Positions 44,997 through 53,401 of a stretch of DNA of 64,000 bases are shown here, piece after piece. The stretch comes from Cellulomonas sp. C5510 (lineage in GTDB: Bacteria; Actinomycetota; Actinomycetes; Actinomycetales; Cellulomonadaceae): NCBI RefSeq assembly GCF_019797765.1, contig NZ_CP081862.1, positions 3,906,001-3,970,000 of the forward strand. The letters are read 5' to 3'. Position 1 is the first letter of the stretch. Each line of letters starts with the position of its first letter. The notes below the pieces were generated by a model. That model searched no databases. It had not been told where the DNA came from and saw only the letters and a program-made list of their open reading frames with translations. The position numbers and the translations under genes are program-made.

Positions 44997-47567
44997 TCAC
45001 AGCACCACCTCGGCCAGCCGGGAGCGGCTGCGCAGGCCGAGCTTGCCGAGCACCCGGTGGACGTGGTTCTCCACGGTGCGCGTGCTGAGGTGCAGCCGCA
45101 CGGCGATCTCCCGGTTCGTCAGCCCCTGCGCGGCCAGCACGGCGACCTCGTGCTCGCGGTCCGAGAGCAGGTCGGCGGACCGGTGCACCGGCTGGACGGT
45201 GCGGATCGCCTCGGCGATGTGCTCGCCCAGGAGGTCGTCCACCTCCGTGTCGGCGAGCGCCGGCAGGCCCGCGGCGTCCCGCAGCCGGTTCACCGCCTCG
45301 AGCACCCGGGGCGCCAGGCCCGGGACCATCTCCAGGCGCGCCGCGCGCACCGCACGGTCGAGCTCCGTGAGGTCGTCACCCAGCAGCGCCGCGTGCAGGT
45401 CCACCAGCGGCGCGAACAGCGGCAGGGGCACGCGCTCCGACAGCTCACGCATCCGCGCCACCTGCTCCCGCGTCGAGGGCTCCAGGCGCAGCGTCCAGTA
45501 CTCCAGGGCGAGCATCAGCCGGCCCGCGAGCCGGCAGCGGTCACCGACCCGCCACATCAGCGCGTCGGCCTCCGCGGGCCGCCCGCCGTCGAGCAGCAGG
45601 TACGCCTCCGCCACCCCCTGCATGGAGTCGACGACCGGCTCGTGCAGACGCGGCGCGTGCCGCAGCTCCGACGCGAGCATCTGCGCCACGTCGCTGTTCC
45701 GCATCAGCGCGGCCAGCATGGCGGCGAGCGTGAGCGTGCGCCGGTAGAAGGCTCCGCCCAACAGCCCCGGGGGTCCCAGCCGCAGCGCCGTGCTCAGGAC
45801 GCGCCAGGCGGCGGTCCACTGACCGCGCACCGTCAGGGCGTGCGCGAGGGAGAGGCTGTGGGTGCGGATCCCCGCGGCGTCCAGGCGGTCGTAGGCCGTC
45901 TCCAGCAGGGCCCGGGACCCGGCCTCCGCCTCCGCCACCCGGTCGAGCAGGAGCAGGGCCATGCTCCGCAGGCCGGCGATCGCGTGGCCCACCTCCGCCG
46001 GCATCCACGGCGCGACCCGGGCGTCCGCCGTCAGCCGCAGCAGCGCCTCCGGGCGGCCCGCCTCGAGCAGCACCGAGGCCGCCGTGAGCACCGCCTGCGA
46101 CCGTCCGGGCTCCGGCGCGTCCGGCCCGGGCAGCGGGAGCCGTCGCAGCAGCGCCTCGTCGTCGCCGCCCTCCGCGACCGCGACGGCGACCGCGGACCGC
46201 AGCGCCGCGTCGCCCGGCGCGTCGGCGACGACCGCACCCGGAGGCTCCGCGGGGGCGCCCGGGTCGACCGCCGGGTCCCCGCCCTCGCTGCGCCACCACG
46301 CCTGCCACTGGCGGCACAGGTCGTCGAAGGCGGCCGCCAGCTGCGGGTCCTCCCCGGGGCTGCGCACCGTCCCGTCGACGACGTCCCGCACCCGGTCGGT
46401 CGCGGGACGGCGCAGCAGCGCCACCAGGTACGGGAGCGCCGTCGCCACCTCCGGCCGCTCCTCCCACGCCCCGCGGGCGCTCGCCTCGGCGACGACGGAC
46501 CGCTCGTGCACCAGGCCGGTCAGCTCCGCCGCCCACCGCCAGTACGACTCCGCCGGGTCGCCGACCGCCGAGACGATCATGTCCGTCAACCCGGTGCGGA
46601 CGGACGGCAGCGGCAGGTCGTGGCCGGCCTCGGGGACGAGCAGGCGGGCGACGTCCAGGCGGCGCGGCTCGCTCAGACGGTCCCGGACGGCACGTGCCAG
46701 AGCCGGCGGGGACACCGCGAGCAACCCGCTGTCCCCGCCGTAGGACACCACCCGGCCGCGCGCGACCAGCACCGTCAGGTCGGCGGCGGGCACGAGCCGG
46801 TGCACGACCTCCGACGGTGCCGGGCCGAGCACCGCCAGCACCTCCAGGGCGTCCTGCGCACCGGGCGGGAGCCCGGCCGCCATGAGGTGGGCGACGGCGT
46901 CGAGCGGCACGTCGTCGAGATCCCCGACCGCGGTCCAGACCTCGTCGCGGCGCCCCACGGCCCCCGCGAACTGGGCCGCGTCCACCATCGCGGCGGCCAC
47001 GGCCGGGTTGCCCGCCGACCACGCGGTCAGGGAGGACGTCAGCGCGGCGTCGACCGGGCCGTCCAGCCGCGAGGCGACCATCCGGGCCATCGCCTGGTAC
47101 CCCAGCGGGGGGATCCGGACCTCCGCGGGCGCCCGCGACGCGACGAGCCTCGACAGCGGCGGCCGGCCGAGGCGCGCGACGTCGCGCGTGGCGGTCGCCA
47201 CGAACCGCGCGCGGCTGCGACGGAGCACCCGGCCCAGCACCTCGAGCGTCGCGTCGTCCAGCTCGTCGACGTCGTCGACGAGGAGGACCCCGCGGGGGCC
47301 GAGGTCCGCGACCAGACCGTCCACCACGTCGTCGTCCTGCCGCACCGCCGGCGCGAGAGGCCGCACGCCCGCGGGTGGCACGCGGCCCGCGAGGTCGTAC
47401 CAGTCGGCCAGGACGACGCCCAGGTGCTGGCGCTCCCCGAGCCGCGCGACGACGCCGAGCACCGTCGACCTCCCCGACCCGGTGTCCCCACGGACCACCA
47501 CGTCACGGCCGAGGGACAGCCAGCGCAGCGCGGCGGCGGCGACAGAGTTCAACGCGTCCAGCACCAT
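44997..47567 (-). CDS. large LuxR-family ATPase transcriptional regulator
   Basis: 856 residues. N-terminal P-loop ATPase: Walker A RGDTGSGRST (about residue 27), Walker B GVLLVDDVDEL (about 92). A long helical middle part (about 300-780) probably forms TPR-like repeats. C-terminal LuxR HTH: LLSDREHEVAVLAAQG and TNREIAVRLHLSTRTVENH (about 790-840). This layout matches LAL/MalT-like regulators that bind DNA on ATP- and effector-driven assembly. Effector and targets unknown. GGAGG stands only one base before the ATG at 47567, an unusually tight spacing, so the true start may differ. Confidence 0.85.
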   Translation of the reverse strand: MVLDALNSVAAAALRWLSLGRDVVVRGDTGSGRSTVLGVVARLGERQHLGVVLADWYDLAGRVPPAGVRPLAPAVRQDDDVVDGLVADLGPRGVLLVDDVDELDDATLEVLGRVLRRSRARFVATATRDVARLGRPPLSRLVASRAPAEVRIPPLGYQAMARMVASRLDGPVDAALTSSLTAWSAGNPAVAAAMVDAAQFAGAVGRRDEVWTAVGDLDDVPLDAVAHLMAAGLPPGAQDALEVLAVLGPAPSEVVHRLVPAADLTVLVARGRVVSYGGDSGLLAVSPPALARAVRDRLSEPRRLDVARLLVPEAGHDLPLPSVRTGLTDMIVSAVGDPAESYWRWAAELTGLVHERSVVAEASARGAWEERPEVATALPYLVALLRRPATDRVRDVVDGTVRSPGEDPQLAAAFDDLCRQWQAWWRSEGGDPAVDPGAPAEPPGAVVADAPGDAALRSAVAVAVAEGGDDEALLRRLPLPGPDAPEPGRSQAVLTAASVLLEAGRPEALLRLTADARVAPWMPAEVGHAIAGLRSMALLLLDRVAEAEAGSRALLETAYDRLDAAGIRTHSLSLAHALTVRGQWTAAWRVLSTALRLGPPGLLGGAFYRRTLTLAAMLAALMRNSDVAQMLASELRHAPRLHEPVVDSMQGVAEAYLLLDGGRPAEADALMWRVGDRCRLAGRLMLALEYWTLRLEPSTREQVARMRELSERVPLPLFAPLVDLHAALLGDDLTELDRAVRAARLEMVPGLAPRVLEAVNRLRDAAGLPALADTEVDDLLGEHIAEAIRTVQPVHRSADLLSDREHEVAVLAAQGLTNREIAVRLHLSTRTVENHVHRVLGKLGLRSRSRLAEVVL

Positions 47568-47624
47568 GCCTCCAGGGTCTCGCGCGTCACACGGGTGGGG
47601 CGCCGCGTCCGAGGGGCGCCGTGG

Positions 47625-48554
47625 TCAGGCGGCCAGCTCCGGGTCGGTCGTGAGCTCGACGGTCGCCCACACGTCCAGCGGCACCCGCGCCAGGCCGTCG
47701 ACGACCGCGCGCCGCACCCTGTCCTCCTCGTCCACGTCCCACCGTCCGGGTTCGACCACGAAGTCGACCTCGAGGTAGAGCCGGCCCCCGAGCTTCGTGG
47801 CGCGCACGACCGGCTCCGGCAGCCCGAACCGCTCCCGGGCCGTCGCGACCGCGCGCCCCACCTCCTGCGCGACCTCCGCCGGCGGCTCCCCCTCGAGCAG
47901 CTCGTGCATCCCGTCGCGGATCAGCCGCAGCGGCAGCGCCCCGACCAGCGCCACCGCGAGCAGCAGCAGCGCCGGGTCGACGTACGGCACCGCGGCGTCG
48001 CGCCCGGTCCCCTCCAGCACGAGGCCGGCCACCCCGCCGAGGGCCACGACCAGGCTCAGCCACGCGCCCGCGCGCCAGGACACGACCTCCGCGTGGACGA
48101 GCTCCGAGCCCGGCGCGGCACGACGCAGCCAGAGCGCGACACCCGCGCTCACGACGGCGGACACCGCGCCGTACGCCACCAGCGACCCGGGGTCACCGTC
48201 GGAGCCTCCCGCCAGCAGCGTGCCCACCGCGTCGGCGACCCCGTAGACCAGGGTGGCGAGCAGCGCCGCCCCCTGCATCGCCACCGCGAGCGGCGTGGCG
48301 CCGTGCCGGCCGAACGGGTAGCGCCCGCCCGGTTCCGACGCCGCCGCGCGCGACGCCAGCGCGGACACCCCCACGAGCGCGGTACCGGCCGCCGTGTAGA
48401 TGCCGTCGAACAGGATCACCCCGGAGCCCGCGACCAGCCCCCACACGGCCGCGCCGGAGCCGAGCACGGCCGCCGCACCCGCCGACGCGCTCAGGGCCGA
48501 CCGCTCGCGCCGGAGCCGCGGGCCGACCAGGTCGGGGCGCTCGGGTCCGTCCAC
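47625..48554 (-). CDS. cation diffusion facilitator (CDF)-like transporter
   Basis: 309 residues; membrane domain of about six helices (residues 25-215), then a ferredoxin-like cytoplasmic domain (VVRATKLGGRLYLEVDFVVEPG). FDGIYTAAGTAL in helix 2 and LVHAEVVSW in helix 5 occupy the metal-site positions, but the second carboxylate of each motif is missing (Thr and Val/Ser instead of Asp), so classical Zn2+/H+ exchange is doubtful. GTG at 48554 is preceded by GGGAGG. It may be a CDF subgroup with another cargo. Confidence 0.78.
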   Translation of the reverse strand: MDGPERPDLVGPRLRRERSALSASAGAAAVLGSGAAVWGLVAGSGVILFDGIYTAAGTALVGVSALASRAAASEPGGRYPFGRHGATPLAVAMQGAALLATLVYGVADAVGTLLAGGSDGDPGSLVAYGAVSAVVSAGVALWLRRAAPGSELVHAEVVSWRAGAWLSLVVALGGVAGLVLEGTGRDAAVPYVDPALLLLAVALVGALPLRLIRDGMHELLEGEPPAEVAQEVGRAVATARERFGLPEPVVRATKLGGRLYLEVDFVVEPGRWDVDEEDRVRRAVVDGLARVPLDVWATVELTTDPELAA

Positions 48555-48588
48555 GGGGCCTCCCGGTGCCGGTCGCGCGGCGCGCGGC

Positions 48589-49215
48589 TCAGGCACGCAG
48601 TGTGACCCCCCGGGCGCCCCGGCGTCGAGGAGGCGCCCGGTGCCGGCCGCCCGTCCCCGACCTGCCACCGGCCGGCCCGCCCGTCGGGGCGTCGGACGAG
48701 GGCACGGCGAACGTCAGCACGACGGCCGCGACGAGCACTCCTCCCACCACGACGACCCCGCGGCCGGACTGGAGCGTGCGGACGACGTAGCCGCCGCCGG
48801 GCAGGGTCGCCACGTGCCGCCGCGCCTCGCCGACCACGTACGGCATCGGGTCGTCGGTCTCGTTGGCGTCCCCGCGGAGCACCAGCTCCCGCACCCCGGG
48901 GTCCGCGCCGTCGGGGGTGCGGACCTCCACCACGCGGTGGGTCACGAGGTCCGTGGTGCCCTCGCGCCGCGGGACGGTCACGACGTCCCCGACCTCCACC
49001 TGGTCCGCGGGCACCGTCCGGCCGGCGATCAGCGAGCCGACGGGGATGCCCGGCTCCATGGACCCCGACACCACGACGAGAGGTCGGACGTCCAGCACGA
49101 CGCCCGCCACGACGGCGCCGATGCTGACGGCACCGAGCACCGCGGTGGCCGTCAGCAGGACGCTCCGGACCACGCGCAGGACCCGCCAGGCGACCCGGTA
49201 ACCGGTCCCGTTCAC
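48589..49215 (-). CDS. SipW-type (ER/archaeal-type) signal peptidase I
   Basis: 208 residues. N-terminal membrane helix (about 17-42), then VVVSGSMEPGIPVGSLI with catalytic Ser52 and DLVTHRVVEV with His93: the Ser-His dyad of SipW-like peptidases in place of the Ser-Lys of housekeeping LepB. LRGDANETDDP is the conserved third block, and a second helix (about 160-178) precedes a basic tail. It should cleave the unusual signal peptides of the exported proteins encoded upstream in the same operon. GTG at 49215 overlaps the preceding stop. Last gene of the seven-gene operon. Confidence 0.9.
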   Translation of the reverse strand: MNGTGYRVAWRVLRVVRSVLLTATAVLGAVSIGAVVAGVVLDVRPLVVVSGSMEPGIPVGSLIAGRTVPADQVEVGDVVTVPRREGTTDLVTHRVVEVRTPDGADPGVRELVLRGDANETDDPMPYVVGEARRHVATLPGGGYVVRTLQSGRGVVVVGGVLVAAVVLTFAVPSSDAPTGGPAGGRSGTGGRHRAPPRRRGARGVTLRA

Positions 49216-49925
49216 CGCGAGCTCCCGGTGAACACCAGCGCCAGGGCCGACCGGCCGCCGTTGAACGCCTCCGTCGCGGGGGTGTCCGGGTAGGCCACCG
49301 TGACCCGCAGCACCCGGTGGTCCCCCGGGGCCGCGGGGTCGGCGGACCACGGCGCACCGTCCGCGACGGCAGGGAGCGTGCGCCCGGCGAGGTGCAGGGC
49401 GCCGACGACGCCCCCCAGCTGCGCCGCGGTGACCGTGCTGCTCAGCGGCGCGTCGGGGGTCCCCGCCAGCACCGCACCGGTCTGCGCGTCGGCCACCGAC
49501 CAGCGGTACAGCCCGACGGGGTCGGACCCCGGACCGCTCGGCGCGGTCTCCGCGTACCGGTCGGCGACCGCGAGCACGACGTCGGCGTCGTACGGGCCGT
49601 TGTTGGCCACGGGCACGTCGAAGGTCACGACGTGCCCCGGCAGGAGCGACCCGCCGTCGTCGACCTGCCACGACACCCCGTCGCCCTCCGCCTGCCGCAG
49701 CACGCCGTCCTGCACCAGGCCGATGTCGAACCGCTCGCCGCTGCCGACGGTGGCGTCGAGGCCGGCGACGTCCCGCAGCGCGGCGCCCGTCGGCACGACA
49801 GCCGCGCCGACGGCCCCGAGACCGCCGACGGCGAGCGCGAGCGCGGCGACCAGGACCGTGGCGGCGCGCGGCCGGCCCCGGCGCCGGGGCCTGCGGACGT
49901 GCCGCCCGGCGGCGGCCCGGCTCAC
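49212..49925 (-). CDS. exported TasA/camelysin-like protein, SipW-dependent signal type
   Basis: 237 residues. Arg-rich n-region and a hydrophobic segment (about 20-45) without a normal AXA site, then a beta-rich body: LLPGHVVTFDVPVANNGPYDADV (in two parts) resembles the TasA/DUF-type jelly-roll start, with TEAFNGGRSALALVFTG at the end, the closing strand common in these proteins. Probably a minor component or cap of the surface assembly. GTG at 49925 and its stop both overlap neighbours by 4 bases. Confidence 0.65.
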   Translation of the reverse strand: MSRAAAGRHVRRPRRRGRPRAATVLVAALALAVGGLGAVGAAVVPTGAALRDVAGLDATVGSGERFDIGLVQDGVLRQAEGDGVSWQVDDGGSLLPGHVVTFDVPVANNGPYDADVVLAVADRYAETAPSGPGSDPVGLYRWSVADAQTGAVLAGTPDAPLSSTVTAAQLGGVVGALHLAGRTLPAVADGAPWSADPAAPGDHRVLRVTVAYPDTPATEAFNGGRSALALVFTGSSR

Positions 49926-51337
49926 GGCGTCACCGCCAGCATCGACAGGTCGTGGCTGACCACCCGGTTCTGACCGATCGCGACGCCGGTGGGGAGCCCG
50001 ATCGCCCCGCGAGGGTTGTACCCGCGGCCGGAGAACACGCCGTCGGCCGTCTGCCAGATCGTGAAGCCCTGGCCGACCCCGAACTGGGTGACCCCGGTGG
50101 CGAGGCGCGTGGGCGTGGTCGGGCAGCGGGCGTAGTCGTCGCCGGCGCCGTAGCACCACAGCTCGCCGTTCGACTTGAGGAACGCGGCGCCCGTGAAGCC
50201 GAACGCCATCTCGACCACGCCGGTGCCGAGCCCGGTGACCGGTCCGGGCGTCCGCCACGAGGTGCCGGGCGCAGACCGCCCGGTACGGTCGGCGGAGTAC
50301 GTGGACCACGACAGCACCGAGCCGTCGGACAGCAGGGCACCGCCCATCTGGATGCCTCCGGCGACGCTGACCACGTGCGGACGGTCGGCACCGACCGTCC
50401 GCAGCAGCCAGGGCTGCAGGGCGGTGACCGGGCGCGCGGAGAGCGAGGCGCCGGTCGCCACCTGGTCCGCCGCGACGGACGGGTTGCCGTTCACGGTGGT
50501 GTTCAGCGGCGTGCGACCGCCGAGGTAGTAGACGTCGCCGTTCTCCAGGATGATCCAGAACGTGTCGTAGCCGCCGACGACGCTCGTGGGGCAGGCGCCG
50601 GCGACCCGTGTCGGGTCCGGGAGGCCCTTGACCTTGCTGGCACCGAGCTGCGCCAGCCCGTTCCCGCCGTACCCGTACTGGTAGACGGCGTCGCCCCAGT
50701 GGCCGCCCCAGTGCCAGACGGTGCAGTCGTCCCGCAGCGCCGCACCGGCGTACTCGGTGGACGCGATGGCCGTCACCCGGTCCAGCAGGGGGGCGGCGGT
50801 CGTCGAGGCGCGGGCGCCGATGCGCACCTGGCGCGGCGGGGCCGCGGGCGAGCCGTACGCGCCGACCGAGCAGCCGTAGTCGGTGAACGCCGTGGACAGG
50901 TCCGTGCCCGCGGCGCGCGAGCAGTCGCCCCAGCCCCAGACGGTCCCGTCGGCACCGAGCGCGTTGAGCGAGTAGATGCCGGTGGCGACCTGGACGACCT
51001 CGGGCAGACCGGCCACCACGGTCGGCCCGATGTTCATCTCGGCGTTCGGGGTGCCGTTGATGCCGTACATGCCCAGGCCCCACACGACGACGCGGCCGGC
51101 GGCGGTGACGCCCACCCCCGTGTCCACCATGCGCGACCCGAGCGCCAGCCCCGTGCGCTGCTCCGGCGGCTCACCGCCCAGCTCGGCGGGCATCGGTGCG
51201 GTACGGACGGCGGACACGTCGACGTAGGCCGCCGTGGCGGCACCGCCGAGGGTCGCCGCCAGCGTCGTCGCCGCGACGACGGAGACCACGGACAGGAGCC
51301 GTCGGCGACGGGACGGCGTGCGGGGGGTGCGGGTCAT
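49922..51337 (-). CDS. exported RCC1-repeat beta-propeller protein
   Basis: 471 residues. Signal peptide (basic start, hydrophobic 15-35, ending near ATAAYVD). The rest carries RCC1 (alpha-tubulin suppressor) blades marked by a G-x-V-W-x-W-G pattern: VVVWGLGMYG, TVWGWGDCSR, TVWHWGGHWG, VYYLGGR, VLSWSTY, LWCYGAGDD and VFSGRGYNP, i.e. about seven blades forming one propeller. Bacterial secreted RCC1 proteins are binding platforms; no enzyme motif is seen. Four or more Cys suggest disulfides. ATG at 51337 overlaps the previous stop. An RCC1 protein inside a SipW operon is unusual. Confidence 0.8.
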   Translation of the reverse strand: MTRTPRTPSRRRRLLSVVSVVAATTLAATLGGAATAAYVDVSAVRTAPMPAELGGEPPEQRTGLALGSRMVDTGVGVTAAGRVVVWGLGMYGINGTPNAEMNIGPTVVAGLPEVVQVATGIYSLNALGADGTVWGWGDCSRAAGTDLSTAFTDYGCSVGAYGSPAAPPRQVRIGARASTTAAPLLDRVTAIASTEYAGAALRDDCTVWHWGGHWGDAVYQYGYGGNGLAQLGASKVKGLPDPTRVAGACPTSVVGGYDTFWIILENGDVYYLGGRTPLNTTVNGNPSVAADQVATGASLSARPVTALQPWLLRTVGADRPHVVSVAGGIQMGGALLSDGSVLSWSTYSADRTGRSAPGTSWRTPGPVTGLGTGVVEMAFGFTGAAFLKSNGELWCYGAGDDYARCPTTPTRLATGVTQFGVGQGFTIWQTADGVFSGRGYNPRGAIGLPTGVAIGQNRVVSHDLSMLAVTP

Positions 51338-52080
51338 CGGGGTTCCTCCGGGGTCCGGCCGGTGCGGGGCGCGGGGGACGTGGTGACACGGGACGGCCGG
51401 GGGGCCGCGCCGCGGCGGCTCGCCAGCGCCGTGCCGCCCGCGCCGAGCAGGGCGACCGCGACCAGCGCGAGCCCGACCGCGCCGGTGCCGGTCCGGGCCA
51501 GCGCACCGCCGGCGGACGAGGACGGTGCGGGGGCCTGCGCGGTGACGGCGAGCCGCACGGAGCCGCGCGCGCCCCGGTACTCGTCGGACGCCTCGGCCGG
51601 CAGCTCCGTCCGGGCGGTGACCGTGGTGCTGCCCTCGAGGTCGGGCAGGGCGACCCGGCGTCCGAGCAGCGTCGCGATGTTCGACGACGCCAGCAGCACC
51701 GTGCCGTCCTCGGCGGTGACGGTCAGGGTCAGCGGGTGCTCCCCGCGGAGCAGCGGACCGTCCGTGCCGCTCACCGCGAGCCAGATCGGCAGCGGGTCGC
51801 CCGCGTTCCCCGCGGTGCTCGTCACGGTCATGGTCCACGTCACGGCGTGGCCCGGCTGCGGTGCGACGAGGTCCACGGCCGCGGGTGAGACCTCGATGAG
51901 CTCCTCGAGGTCCGCGCCGGTCGCGCGGACGACCGGACCGGCGGCGTCGGGGACTGCCGGCCGGCCCGGTGCCGCGGATGCCGCGGGGGCTGCCACGGAC
52001 GCGAGCAGCACGAGGCCGACGCCGACGGCCAGGGCGCGGCCCGCAGCCCCCGTCCGGGTCGCGCGGGTCGCGCGGGTCAC
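51334..52080 (-). CDS. LARTG-anchored exported protein
   Basis: 248 residues. Signal peptide ending AAPAASA (about residue 36), a beta-rich ectodomain with AVTWTMTVTSTAGNAGDPLPI and TVTARTELPAEASDEYRG, an Ala/Pro/Ser stalk, LARTG at residue 194, a membrane helix and a basic start to the tail. LAXTG is the class E sortase signal. The cytoplasmic tail of about 28 residues is longer than in most sortase substrates. Likely the wall anchor of the surface structure made by this operon. Overlaps both neighbours. Confidence 0.72.
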   Translation of the reverse strand: MTRATRATRTGAAGRALAVGVGLVLLASVAAPAASAAPGRPAVPDAAGPVVRATGADLEELIEVSPAAVDLVAPQPGHAVTWTMTVTSTAGNAGDPLPIWLAVSGTDGPLLRGEHPLTLTVTAEDGTVLLASSNIATLLGRRVALPDLEGSTTVTARTELPAEASDEYRGARGSVRLAVTAQAPAPSSSAGGALARTGTGAVGLALVAVALLGAGGTALASRRGAAPRPSRVTTSPAPRTGRTPEEPR

Positions 52081-52715
52081 GAGCCCACCCCGCTGAAGCG
52101 CAGGCCGGTGGCGGTGGTGCGCCCGTCGTACAGCCGCCAGGTGCCCTCGGCGACCACGGCGCGCACGGCGACGGTGCGGGACCCGCCGGCGGGCACGTCG
52201 AGCGTCAGCCCGGCGGCCGCCACCTGGGCGGCGGTCGCGTCGGCGGCCAGCGTCACCGGCCGGCCGGGGTCGGTGACGTCGAGGACCGTGAACCGCAGCG
52301 TGGAGAACAGGTCCGGGTACCGGGTGCCGCCCACGACGACGTCCGCCGGGTCCGGGTCGACGAGCGTGAGCACGACGCGGCCCGCGGCGTCGGGCGCGTG
52401 GACCGTCGCCTGCCACTCCACGGGCGTGTGCGTCGTGTACGCCGACCCGCCGGCGGCCCGGACGACGAGCGGCTCCGGGTCGCCCGCGACCGGCCCGGCG
52501 GGCGACCCGTCGGGCGCCGTGCCGGAGACCTCGAGGGCGAACGCGCCGGAGAGCTCCACGACGGCCGTCGTCGTGTCGTGGTAGCCCGCCTGCACGTCAC
52601 GGGCGGAGGTCGCGAGGACGGCGGCGCCGGCCGCGACCGAGACGAGTCCCAGGGCTCCGGCGAGCACCGCGGGACGGAGCCGGCGGGCCCGGTCCCGGTG
52701 ACGGGGAGGATGCAC
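52077..52715 (-). CDS. exported beta-rich protein of the SipW operon
   Basis: 212 residues. Very basic n-region, hydrophobic segment about residues 15-37, then QAGYHDTTT, which occupies the place of the TasA-type cleavage region. Predicted beta strands: EWQATVHAPDAAGRVVLTLV, TLRFTVLDVTDPG and GSRTVAVRAVVAEGTWRLYDG. Shares the LRFTVLDV/LHLRVVDV motif with the 200-residue protein encoded upstream, so the two are probably related. GTG at 52715 with GAGAGGACG upstream; 13 bases after the preceding stop. Confidence 0.65.
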   Translation of the reverse strand: MHPPRHRDRARRLRPAVLAGALGLVSVAAGAAVLATSARDVQAGYHDTTTAVVELSGAFALEVSGTAPDGSPAGPVAGDPEPLVVRAAGGSAYTTHTPVEWQATVHAPDAAGRVVLTLVDPDPADVVVGGTRYPDLFSTLRFTVLDVTDPGRPVTLAADATAAQVAAAGLTLDVPAGGSRTVAVRAVVAEGTWRLYDGRTTATGLRFSGVGS

Positions 52716-52728
52716 GGTCGTCGTCCTC

Positions 52729-53331
52729 TCAGACGCTCTCGGAGACCAGGTCGACCTGGATGTCGGTGGCGGCGCCCTGCCAGGCGTCGGTGAGGCCCTC
52801 GGGCACCGTGACGGTGATGTCGACGAGCCGCACCTCGCCGGGCTGCCAGACCCCGCCCCAGCGGGCGGACCGGTCGTCGCCGCCGCTCCCGGGTCCCGCG
52901 TCGACGAGGACCTCTCCCGTGGCCACATCGACGACGCGGAGGTGGAGCTGGTCGAACAGCTCCAGGCGGGAGCCCGTCCGCGGGTCGGTGCGGGCGCCCA
53001 GGTCGTCCGGGTCGGTGACGGCCAGCAGCACCTCGGACGGCGTGTCGTGCGCTCCGTGCCGCGCCGCGACGCGGAGCCGGAGGGCACCACCGGGGCCGAG
53101 CTCGCCGGCAGCCGGGTCGAGGACGACGCGGTAGGTCTCCGGTCGGCCCTGCTGCCAGTCCGCCTCCGACGGCACCCACCCGGGGCGGGTCGAGCCGGCG
53201 ACCACGAGGTCGTGCCCCGCCCCCGGCCAGAAGCGCACGTCCTGCTCGCCGCTGCCGGTGAGCGCCGCGGCGGTGGTCAGCGCGGCGACGCCGGCCAGGG
53301 CGCACCACGACAGCATGATCCGCCGGTGCAT
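52729..53331 (-). CDS. exported beta-rich protein of the SipW operon
   Basis: 200 residues. A short signal-like helix (about 7-25, LSWCALAGVAALTTAAAL) is followed by a Trp-containing beta-rich body: YRVVLDPAAGELGPGGALRL, VLLAVTDPDDLG, LFDQLHLRVVDVATGEVL and VRLVDITVTVPEG. No catalytic motif. Length and layout fit a pilin- or TasA-like subunit. ATG at 53331 is preceded by GGAGGAG. A strong stem-loop separates it from the upstream TasA-like gene, so it is probably made at lower level. Confidence 0.65.
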   Translation of the reverse strand: MHRRIMLSWCALAGVAALTTAAALTGSGEQDVRFWPGAGHDLVVAGSTRPGWVPSEADWQQGRPETYRVVLDPAAGELGPGGALRLRVAARHGAHDTPSEVLLAVTDPDDLGARTDPRTGSRLELFDQLHLRVVDVATGEVLVDAGPGSGGDDRSARWGGVWQPGEVRLVDITVTVPEGLTDAWQGAATDIQVDLVSESV

Positions 53332-53359
53332 CGGCTCTCCTCCAGGGTGTCAGGGGTGC

Positions 53360-53396
53360 CGCAGGCCCGCGGGCGCCGACCGCCCGCGGGCCTGCG
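53360..53396 (-). terminator. perfect 15-bp stem-loop after the TasA-like gene
   Basis: Arms 53360-53374 and 53382-53396 are exact reverse complements with a 7-base loop, 5 bases after the TasA-like stop and inside the operon. Probably a partial terminator that favours the first gene. Confidence 0.7.
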
Positions 53397-53401
53397 TGCG
53401 G

